This document shows positions 1 through 8,766 of a DNA stretch of 64,000 bases, in pieces; the stretch's first letter is position 1; the number at the start of each line of letters is the position of its first letter. A program made the translations under genes and the position numbers. The notes beneath the pieces were generated by a model. It was not told where the DNA came from. It was given only the letters and a program-made list of their open reading frames with translations, and made no database searches. This DNA comes from Apoda limacodes. Taxonomy: Eukaryota; Arthropoda; Insecta; Lepidoptera; Limacodidae. The stretch spans positions 14,575,001 to 14,639,000 of the forward strand of contig OX291553.1 of NCBI GenBank assembly GCA_946406115.1. The letters run 5' to 3'.

Positions 1-136
1 AAATTACCGAATAACACAACAAAGTAAGTAATTTAATTGTAATAAGAGTATCAGATTTAATATCATATAATATTTTTTTGATAACAGTTAAACAATAATT
101 TATAAAAGCATCACAACCTGGATCTCGCCAACTACT

Positions 137-475
137 GATAAGACTAATCTATATTAGAGTAAACCCAAATATCTGTTCAACCCTTGCATTGCTGGCATAC
201 ATAGAAAGCACTTAATCTATCAGATCCAAAGAATCGAACGAAATTTTAATTAGAACTTATAGAGAAACCTTTTAATAAAGTAGATTCCCAAACTATTGCA
301 CTAGAAAAAAGTGTTGTTGCACATGTATTTACATTAGCCGCACATAAAAGAGGTATTAGTCTGAAAGTAGTAAGGCGGGCTGCAGGTTAAAGTTCTACTT
401 CTTTAATGATATTACTAAAAGAACCTTGTAAATCCAATCACAAAGTTTTTGTGAATGCTACATATATTTGATGTT
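137..475 (+). pseudogene. Tyrosine-recombinase-like relic (C-terminal part)
   Basis: Conceptual translation gives a broken reading frame that resembles the C-terminal half of tyrosine recombinases carried by DIRS- or Crypton-type elements. Stretches such as NICSTLALLAYIE (about 167-211), VDSQTIA and RGISLKVVRRAAG (about 351-388) follow the family order, and the last is followed by a stop where the family has Trp (the GW of the active site). The HxxR box is reduced to AHKRG. There is an in-frame TAA near 214, a +1 shift near 270 and an apparent deletion between the SQTIA segment and the RGIS segment. It cannot make a functional recombinase. Family membership comes from motif order only. The Jockey 3' end at 515-918 starts just downstream, so the relic may have been cut by that insertion. 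Confidence 0.5.
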
Positions 476-514
476 TGATTAATACCACAGTTACTTATCG
501 CGACTTACAAATAA

Positions 515-918
515 TTTTTTTTCTGATCTGTCTATGCAGTTGGCTGATGCAGCCATTACTGCTCCGCCGCGCTTTTCTCCTTCCGAGCCTCGCCCCATAT
601 AGCACCCAACGCTCAAGGGCTCCCCGCGGGGGGAGCCTCGACTTGGGTTGTCGCTCTTGGGGTCGTCCCTTCGATCAGCGTGAGCCTCGAACCCGAAGGT
701 GAGGCAGCGCCAGGGGAGGGGAGTACCCCGCTACGCGGTTGCGATTGCGAGTAAGTGGGGGCGAGAAGCGCCCCGGCACTCTTTGATACCTCGTGTATCC
801 GTGTGTTCGCCGACGAAACCGGGGACGTCGGCGTCATATTAGGGGGAGGCCCTATTAGTGGTGGTTGTTGAGACTAGTTTCGTTATCCGGATAGCGAGAT
901 CGTCGTCTGCGGCCGTTA
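515..918 (-). mobile_element. 5'-truncated Jockey-type LINE, 3' end with poly(A) (family A)
   Basis: A GC-rich block in AT-rich DNA. Read on the minus strand it starts inside the last codons of a LINE ORF2 (TAADDDLAIRITKLVSTT..., then TAA) and continues through a GC-rich 3' UTR. It ends in an A-run, seen as Ts at 515-522 on the plus strand. The same C-terminus, 3' UTR and A-run recur in the copy at 42112-43355, which fixes the true 3' end. The open frame starting with MTPTSP in this block is 3' UTR sequence, not a gene. No clear target-site duplication was found. Confidence 0.75.
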
Positions 919-942
919 TTCTATCAAAAAATACTATAATTA

Positions 943-1030
943 TCTGCAATCAGTAAACTCATGTATGGTCTTAGGTTCAGAGCCGAAGTATGATTGAGAA
1001 TTGAACAAATTTACCTTGTGAAGTTCGATT
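943..1030. repeat. Third, rearranged copy of the 1261-1984 module
   Basis: The left part (tgcaatcagtaaact, then a stretch around 970-985) resembles 1234-1280 in direct orientation. The right part (ccttgtgaagttcgattc, 1013-1030) is the reverse complement of gaatcgaacttcacaagg at about 1283-1300. The module was therefore copied and partly inverted. Confidence 0.5.
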
Positions 1031-1260
1031 CTTAATATACGACGATATAAACCAAAGACCTTTACAAAACTCCGACCTATCCTAATACTCAGGGACCCTG
1101 CTAAAATAATTCTTATCATGATCTCAAAAAGAAATAATTGTGCAGGCAACTGTCACTGCTTGAAGTGAGACACAAGCTATTTTCTATTTCTTGAACTGGT
1201 CTGTTAACTTTTAAAAATGTGACATTTGTGGACTGCAATTAGTAAACGCACGGAACGAAC

Positions 1261-1984
1261 TTTAGTTCAGAACCTCGCATAATTGGAATCGAACTTCACA
1301 AGGTAAGTTTATTTAATTTTCTAGTAAAAAAATCTACTAACCGATTTATAACTACCTACGCATATTGAAATAACAGCATCAAAAGTTTGCATAGAGTAAA
1401 CGATAATTGTTTTAGCACATACGTGTTGTAAGAAACTTATTTAACTATATTATGGAATCCATTTTATCACATTAACGTGTCTGCTCAAATCGTCACTGTT
1501 GCTATATGAATAACTTTTAAGAGAAATATTTCAATTTTAAAAACTAAACACTTATCTCCTATGCATTAATTATTTAAAGTTTATTTTACTAGTACGGGTC
1601 ATGTGCATACTTCAACACAACATCGTTCCGTGCGATCTTTAGTTCAGAACCTCGCATAATTGGAATCGAACTTCACAAGGTAAGTTCATTTAATTTTCTA
1701 GTAAAAAAATCTACTAACCGATTTATAACTTCCTCCGCATATTGAAATAACAGCAACAAAAGTTTGCATAGAGTAAGCGATAATTGTATTAGCACATACG
1801 TGTTGTAAGAAACTTATTTAACCATATTATGGAATCCATTTTATCACATTAACGTGTCTGCTCAAATCGTCACTGTTGCTATATGAATAACTTTAAAGAG
1901 AAATATTTCAAATTTAAAATGAAACATTTATCTCTTATGCATCAATTATATAAAGTTTATTTTACCAGTAGGTGCGGGCCATGA
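1261..1984 (+). repeat. Tandem duplication of a ~347-bp module (offset 377 bp)
   Basis: The first copy runs from 1261 to about 1607 and the second from 1638 to about 1984, differing by scattered substitutions. Each begins with tttagttcagaacctcgc and within 45 bp reaches cttcacaaggtaagtt, a strong-looking 5' splice site (AAG/GTAAGT). The module could be a duplicated first exon or promoter-proximal segment, but no long ORF lies inside and no acceptor can be assigned. It could equally be an unnamed repeat. Confidence 0.6.
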
Positions 1985-2004
1985 TAAGTTAAACTTGCCA
2001 AAAA

Positions 2005-2281
2005 TACTAAAAAAACTTAATATTTAAGGGGGCTCCCATACAACAAACGTGTTTTTTTTGTTCGATTCGCTCGATGTTGATAACGGCAACAGACGGTAGA
2101 CGCTTGAAATATTCACAGACAATTCATTTTTATATTCAATTCATAAATAAATAATTAAATTAAAATAAAACAAATATTTAAGGGGCGCTTGCATACAACA
2201 AACGTGTTTTTTTGCCGTTTTTATAGATAATGGTACGGAACCCTTCGTGTGCGAGTTCGACTCGCACTTGGCCGATTTTTT
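2005..2281 (+). repeat. Lepidopteran 'CACTTGGCCG' dispersed repeat, partial, internally duplicated
   Basis: It ends with ggtacggaaccctt, then a palindromic gcgagttcgactcgc and cacttggccg followed by Ts. This is the end I know from a repeat family common in lepidopteran genomes. A segment reading catacaacaaacgtg followed by a T-run occurs twice (about 2038 and 2193), so the inner part is duplicated. Related copies lie at 8491-8766, 18353-18746 and 51273-51773. Confidence 0.6.
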
Positions 2282-2285
2282 GTAA

Positions 2286-2675
2286 TGTAGAACAGATGGA
2301 TTACTGTATTAAACGCTCTTTGGATATTAATTTGTCTTGGTATGTTTTTATGTAGTTTTTATTTAGAAAAAAACCAACTTTTAATAAAAAAAACAGACAC
2401 AATAGATTTGTGTCGTTATAATTGACATGGCAACTTTAAAATTAAAATACGTTGGCATTGGATAATTCTCACTATTCGTATTTGCCTAAACAATTTACAG
2501 AACTTGATCGTCTTCAGCTTGCTGATGACGATAAGGTCAAGGTCAAAAATAAAAAGAGGTTTTATAATTAGCCGGTCATCTATAAGGCGATGAAGGTCAT
2601 ATAATTGATAAAATGTGTATTCCTGAGAGAAATAAGATCGTTTGAAAAAGCTATTTCTTTTTGCATACTAACAAG
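2286..2675. other. No feature seen
   Basis: AT-rich DNA between two repeats. I see no coding-like frame, tRNA or repeat that I can name. Confidence 0.5.
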
Positions 2676-3071
2676 CCGTCGAACCCTTAAGTCAGAGGAG
2701 ACTTTGTCTTGCCTCCCTGTATGTTTTACCGCTTGTCTTATGGGTTGTGTTCTACGGCTACTTTCTACCATCGCACTGCTCGCCATCCGCAAGGAATTCA
2801 TCCTCATACATACCTTAGAACCTAAGATGGTCACGTATGGTGCGGTTTAAACTTTCTCTCGCAAACGCTTAGGTTATGGAATGAGCTCCCTGCCTCCTTT
2901 TTCCTTATGGGTGGCGTAGTTGTATAGGGTTCCTTAAGAAATAAGATATTAGATATTTGAAGGGTAAGCGCGAGTGATGCTCTAGGTGTTGTAAGCGTCC
3001 ATAGGCTGAGGTGACCGCTTACCATCAGGCGTACCGCAAGTTTGTTTGCCACCATAGTGGTCCAAAAAAAA
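2676..3071 (+). pseudogene. Jockey-type LINE 3' end (family B), decayed
   Basis: Frameshifted remains of the ORF2 C-terminus are readable: LASLYVFYRL, then a segment like YHRTARHPQGIH, then LWNELPAS. They are followed by the family 3' UTR (gcgtccatagg ... gcttaccatcaggcg ... tttgccacc) and an A-run at 3064-3071. Compared with 12405-12813 it has lost the SEELFEMMP segment and several reading-frame bases. It was 5'-truncated on arrival and has decayed since. Confidence 0.75.
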
Positions 3072-3076
3072 CCTTA

Positions 3077-4273
3077 TCGGCCCCTGTACGCGGAGGGCTA
3101 GACTTATTTTTTAATAAAATAAAAAAATATATTGTTAAAAATTAAGAATTTCAAGCTAAAATGTGGTAAAAGAACTAATAAATTTTATTTTAAAGTGTAA
3201 AAATAGTTACCCAATTAAGCTAACATTAAAATGCACATTTTTTTATAGTATATAAACTTGGAAAGTTAAAAAAATTGTATAAAAACACAAAGTCAGAGTT
3301 AGTCAGAGCGAGTCAGGGTTAGTCGGAGCTAGTCAGAGCTAGACACAAAAAGAAAATGTAACGAAGTGCATAGTTGTTTATATTTAATAAATTTCTGCTT
3401 TAGGGATTGTACTCTTTTTTATCAAATATGAATTATACTTATTCATAAATTTCTTTATACGACCAATATGAATCTAAACGTTCTTTTTATTGCAGTATCA
3501 ATGAAGATTTGAATGTATAGTTGTACAATCTCCACGTGTAAAATGAGTCAAGCGGCAACCAGTCTGTACATAATTGTTTATTTTCTTCTGTTAGCGTGTT
3601 GTTTACTAACAATAATAGCATATTACTGTTATTAATTCTCACTTAACTCTATCATTACGCCAGCAGGTATTTATGATAATGACTTTTAAGTGGTCTGTCT
3701 CTGAACCAACATTGCCAGAAACTGGATATTCAAGTATAAGGAAAGTACGAGACAGAAACCTGTTCCTCTTCAGTAGTCAATCTGACAAAAGTATTACAAT
3801 ATGTAAAATAATTTTTGATTTTTAAAACAACACCTAACCTAATAGTGTGACTTTATTTGTTAACATCGGATTTCTATACGTAGTATTTTGAAATTTTTAA
3901 AGAAGGTAGTTTCAAAAGTCTTTAGTAATAAAACCACATAATTAAATTCTTTAGCAATAAATTAATTTAATTTAAAATATAAATAGCGTGTACATAAAAA
4001 TACATTCTTACATAATTGCTAATACTAGAAGGTCATACACGACAGCATTGTAATTTTATCATCAAATTACTCAGACCTCCCCAAAATGTATGAAACAGAG
4101 CTATTCTAATACTTAATTTAAGTTCCTTGTAAAACCAAGGAATAACAACATTATGTACAAAGTTCCGAAACTATCAACCAAGTAAGTTCCGAATTTATCA
4201 GTCAGGTAACACATTTGTCACAAAAAACTATAAAATTTGAAATACTAATATAACAATAGATTATTAAGACGAT
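3077..4273. other. Sequence 3' of the CAP gene; nothing else recognised
   Basis: AT-rich. It should hold the 3' UTR of the minus-strand CAP gene: possible poly(A) signals on that strand are ATTAAA (3966-3971) and AATAAA (3852-3857). Apart from the minisatellite at 3291-3340 I see nothing else. Confidence 0.45.
3291..3340 (+). repeat. 10-bp minisatellite, five units
   Basis: Five consecutive 10-bp units of the form agtcagagtt, agtcagagcg, agtcagggtt, agtcggagct, agtcagagct. Confidence 0.85.
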
Positions 4274-7203
4274 TTAACCAAAGACATTGCTAATCCTAAA
4301 CCCTTGAGATTTAGGTTTGTTAAAAAAATTACTAGCAGATTTGAAAAGACTAACAATAGGATTGATTGTTGTGGTTGGTTCAGTTTTGTAATAGGAGTAA
4401 GTAGACGGTTGCTGGTACTGATATTGGTACTGGTTACTGAAGTGTTTTCTGATTTGATTACTGTATTGGTATTGATAGTTGCTTCCAGTGCTGTCGGGGA
4501 TGACATTCGAGATATAGCTGTTGCTATTTAAATTTTCTTCGGTTTGGTAATTTGAGGAAGATGTATAACTGGCCGCTGTAACAAAAGTAAAGGTAAAATA
4601 AGTACTTCAAGTAAAAAAATAAAAATTTATCAAAAAAATAATGTGTTAAAACTTAAATTGCATAATGTGTAAAATCGATAAAGCTATTTGCTGTATAATT
4701 GTAAATATTTAAATTTCCATAAGAATGGAAATAGTTTGAATAAAATAATGTCGTAATCATAATTATTTTTACTCCGGGGACACGTAGTGATATTCAAAGC
4801 AATTTTGTGCTGCAGAAGAGTGTAGTTTAAGCAATTTACAATATTTCCCGTATACCGCCTTTAAGAAATAAATGTAGGAAAATCAAGGTTTCAACCTTAC
4901 TTCTCGAATTATATTTGATAATTCAATGTATGGTCTTAAAAATATCAATAGTTTTTAAAAGGATTGATAATCGTTATACTCGAAATAGACACAACTTTGC
5001 TCTGATCCACACGAGGCTTAAGAAAATAGATAAATCATCAATCAAGGACAATGCATATGTTTAAAAGTATGTAAATTAGATTTTAGTGACAGAAAAATGT
5101 CAAAAGGATTATTATACAATTAAAGTGCCTTAAGAATAAGTAAGTAAACTAAAGTACCTGAACATAGAAATATTAACTTTATAATTGAAATAATTAATTT
5201 AAATTTAAAATAACTACTGTAGGAGAGTTTCTCTTGCCGTTTCTTTGCTCCGGAACGCCATTTTGACGCCGAACGGTAGTAACTAGTAAATTAAACTTAA
5301 TTGACTTCAAAAAAGTCATAATATATATTTTATTTCTGAGAAGTAAAGCATACTATGCAAAAAAAAATACTCACAACAAAGTCCAGAGTATTTCCTCGAG
5401 TCAGAGAGTCCAAAATTGCTACACGATGGCGAACCCTTTTCGTAGGGATTTGAACCGATGACATTTCCACCGGGACCATAGTTACACACGTAAAGTTTTG
5501 TGTATCCTCTTGCAGGGTCATAATAGAAAGTAAATCCACATCCTATATGAGAAGTCTCACCCCACACCAACTGTAAAAATAAACTTAAATTGTAATAAAA
5601 ATAAAAAAAAAATATGATAAATAATTAAATGCTAATACATTATCATCAAGTAAACCTTGAACCTTTAGACTATGGTAGATTTTTATCTCATATTAAATGT
5701 TTGAATAATTTACCTATAAAGACGTTATTATGTATCTTTATTAATAAAAAAAATACCATTAAGTTTCCCAATCATAAGTTTGCAGTATCAGTAATTTTTA
5801 ACCTGGCAATTTTATTAATTAAGATGATATTTCGAAGCGCTTAGAAACACGTTTTTTATTGAAATGACTAATTTGTTATAATTTATGTTTTAGTACAAAA
5901 TTATCGATCTTTTTTCTTACCTGTGAATAATGTCCTGTTCCATGTCCGCCACTGATTGGTTTGAATCCGTAAATCCTTACTTCATCATACCAGGCATTTA
6001 TTTGCTTCATGAAATCAGGTTGAGAGTCGGATGGTTCACTTGGTGGACGGGTAGTCCATGTTGCTGCGAGATTCTGGCCAACAGGAAAACGAAGAACTTC
6101 ACGTTGCGACGCTCGGTCATGGGCAGGAGTACATTGGTTTGACCACCTCTGTGCAGTTTCAGCCAACTCATCATCCCAAACCTTTGGAAAAAAAAAACAT
6201 TTATCAAACTCTGATCCATCTTCAACTAAAATTATGCAAGTACCTAAACACAGTGTATAAAATCGTATAGCCTTGAAGTTTGGCGTTTTAGTAATGTTTA
6301 AGTAATATAACAAATTCAGGGTCACAGTATTAGAAGTGGATATTGAAATTTATGCGGAAGTAGTCGTCAATATAATTTGATATTTTATATGACTGATTTT
6401 ATTTCCTTCGATTAATAAATTGATTTAATGATTTATTTATTTGATACTTACCATTTCCATCATATTCGCAGCAGGAGGCTGGCTGCTCACTTGGCCTAGC
6501 GCTACTGACTGTCGAAGGCGATTGTGTGCATCTACAATGGCTTGTTTTTCGTATGCTGACAGTCCTCCTGATTCTGTGACAGACAACGTATGACTTGAAT
6601 TTATAATAAAGATTAACAATGCATGACGGAAAACAAATTTAAAGTATATATTGAAACCTATGATTCTGTTACTAATAGGTAGATTTATTGAAGTTAAAAA
6701 TTGCAGGTAAAAAATACAACTGATATTTAGATTAAGGAATAGATTTTATCAGTTATATCATCTACATAATCTGATTTATTATATTGATTCAAGTTACACA
6801 GGTGATTGAATGAATTAAGTTTATGATCTTTGAGCATACTATTATGGAAATAGAGGCGTTTGTTTTCAAGTGCTATACCGTGGGAGTTGTATTACTATAA
6901 TAAATCACTTTTTTAAGTTGTGCTTTGATTTATGTCAATCGTAATAGAGTGATCCGTTTTAATAAATCATTTCAGCTTGAATAACTTACTAAGGGACAGA
7001 TGATCATTTATTCTGACTAAAGACCATTATTGAATTCATATATTTTTAAACCATTAACGAAAGAGACAAAAGAATTATACTACATTTAATTATTTAAACG
7101 GTATTAGAAAAGTTAGCTTACTTATTATGTGTTTTCCACCGCTGCATCCCTCTGTTGTTGCGGAGATGCTTCCCAATACAAACAACACTAAGAATTTCAT
7201 CAT
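4274..7203 (-). CDS. Secreted CAP-superfamily (antigen 5 / venom-allergen-like) protein, 5 exons
   Basis: Exons on the minus strand are 7203-7122, 6573-6452, 6181-5921, 5570-5375 and 4575-4274. All introns are GT-AG (548, 270, 350 and 799 bp) with phases 1, 0, 0, 1, and the joined frame is open for about 320 residues. Residues 1-19 form a signal peptide (MMKFLVLFVLGSISA), and the mature protein starts near Cys20. The CAP domain spans about 29-220: NRLRQ near 47, WDDELA at 70-75, CTPAHD at 85-90, VGQNLA at 102-107, WYDEV at 132-136, GHYSQ at 151-155 across exons 3 and 4, LVWG, and YVCNYGPGGN at 182-191. The cavity tetrad is His89, Gln104 (Glu in many relatives), Glu135, His152. Exon 5 adds a ~100-residue tail rich in Ser, Tyr, Gln and Asn, with YQYQY stretches at 254-258 and 270-274. 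Insect relatives are extracellular proteins of mostly unknown role; venom function cannot be inferred. The first of two adjacent ATGs was taken as start. Exon 5 is supported by an exact splice/frame fit only. Confidence 0.9.
5217..5275 (+). repeat. Scrap of a LINE/SINE 3' end inside CAP intron 4
   Basis: The stretch containing gagtttctcttgccgtttct resembles the gagtttcttgccggttcttc block seen in the SINE-like repeat at 56640-56793. It is short and decayed, so assignment is tentative. Confidence 0.3.
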
Positions 7204-7332
7204 CTTGTAGCTTAAATAGTTCAAACACAACACTAAACTTTATTTCACGGTCTAAGTTGAGATTCGTAACTTAAGTTATGTTCACTTTAATTTACGAAAC
7301 GTCAAACTTGTTAATGTTAATATTTCCTGTAG
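7204..7332 (-). promoter_or_regulatory. Likely 5' UTR/promoter of the CAP gene
   Basis: This is the sequence directly upstream of the start codons. On the minus strand a weak TATA-like gaaataaag lies about 50 bp before the ATG, followed by tttagtgttg. Neither is a strong core element, so the transcription start is unplaced. Confidence 0.3.
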
Positions 7333-7502
7333 ATCCGCTGCACTACGTGCGGCGCGCTCTCCAGGCTATAGAGTTATGTGCGGATTTTGGCCCACGCTTG
7401 TGTTTAAGTACCCAAGAACACGTCGGCCGGCGAGACGGTGCGACGCCGCCGCCCGCCCGCTGCGTCCGAACATCGCTGCATACAATCAAATATGCGCCAC
7501 AT
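7333..7502. other. GC-rich block upstream of the CAP gene; possible exon
   Basis: A sharply bounded ~170-bp GC- and CpG-rich block in AT-rich surroundings. On the plus strand it is preceded by a pyrimidine-rich acceptor (atttcctgtag) and ends near a possible donor (cat/gtgact). One frame stays open throughout (PLHYVRRALQAIELCADFG...). I do not recognise the protein. It could be an exon of a neighbouring plus-strand gene, a CpG-rich promoter segment for the divergent CAP gene, or a captured exon fragment. Confidence 0.4.
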
Positions 7503-7505
7503 GTG

Positions 7506-8490
7506 ACTTTCTTTACGATTAACGTTATTGTGTATTATTATAAGTATATTTTATTACTATCAATTTTTATTATTAAGAAAATCTTTATGCCTATACAAAT
7601 TTTAAATTCCATCAATAAATATATTGTTGAATAAATAAAATTCAGATGCATTCATCGATGGTACGGCTTCTTTAGTCAGAAACTGAAGAAAGGTTAAATG
7701 AACAGCGACCAACCACTTTTTATCTGCAGCAATTATTTATAACTCATTATACTGCACCCGGTTGTCAATGAAATCGAGTTCTTCTGATGTGTCCGAACCG
7801 TAAGAGGAAATATGCTGACAGGTATTGGTCAGAACGGAAGTGGTCTTTAAACAAAATTGAAGCCGAATCAGGTACAAGGAAAAATAGTGTGTAATCACTC
7901 TGTATTCTGTCAAAAGCTTCCTAGATTTGTGGTTTTGCAAAGGACATAAATATGACATCAACGATGCTTAAAGTTTTTTATAAGTTCATAATTAGCTTTT
8001 AATGTTAAACTTATTTGATAAAATGTGTAACTACATAAAATTTAGAATAATTGATCAGAAAAGTGCTGTTTTTTTTTATTATTAAGTTCCGTGTAGCTAT
8101 AATTAGATATAATTTTGTGTAATTTAATTTACTTTGTATAATCTGTAAAGAAATACTTCGATGTGATACACATGCATCAAATAAGCAACTATGTGTTACA
8201 TCTAATTACCTTCTGCCTATTTAGAAGGTCATGAGTAACATATGAAAGTTAAATAATGGTATTTTGCAAATGACCTTTAAAATGGTGAGTAGATGAAGAA
8301 AGATAGACGGTATTTTTTATACTTTCCTTAAGTATATGCAAGCACAATAAAAATAGAGCATTGACAATATACATAAAGAAAAGTAGCTGTATTAAAATCG
8401 AGAAAAACCTCAAAAAAAACAAGGCCTTATTTCGCTAATAACAATTTCATATAAAAAGCTTGAATTTGCTAAAAAAAATACCTACTATGT
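7506..8490. other. No feature seen
   Basis: AT-rich with only short chance ORFs. Confidence 0.45.
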
Positions 8491-8766
8491 TTAGGGTTCC
8501 GTACCTGAATGGTAATTAGGAACCATATTACTAAGGCTTCGCTGTCCGTCCGTCTGTCACCAGGCTGTATCTCATGAACCGTTATAGTTAGACAGTTGCA
8601 ATTTTCACAGAAGATGTATTTCTGTTGCCGCTATAACAACAAATACTAAAAAACAGAAAAAAAAATTAAGGGGCTTCCATACAACATACGTGATTTTTTT
8701 GCTCGTTTTTGTAGATAATCGTACGGAACCCTTTGTGCGCGAGTCCGACTCGCACTTGGCCGATTT
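8491..8766 (+). repeat. Lepidopteran 'CACTTGGCCG' dispersed repeat, apparently complete short copy
   Basis: It opens with agggttccgtacc, holds the ctgtccgtccgtctgtcacc tract typical of the family, and closes with cgtacggaaccctttg, the palindromic gcgagtccgactcgc and cacttggccg. The beginning and the inner end are inverse versions of each other (ggttccgtac / gtacggaacc). Confidence 0.7.

Noticed and set aside
4264..4506. Minus-strand 80-codon ORF over CAP exon 5
   Set aside because: It is in a different frame from the spliced exon, which joins exactly in phase to exon 4 and stops at 4274.
5876..6325. Continuous 149-codon minus-strand ORF
   Set aside because: Only 5921-6181 is coding. The flanks read into introns; splice sites at both ends are clear.
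4274..7203. Calling the CAP gene a venom toxin
   Set aside because: The family name reflects wasp allergens; nothing in the sequence indicates venom expression or toxicity in this insect.
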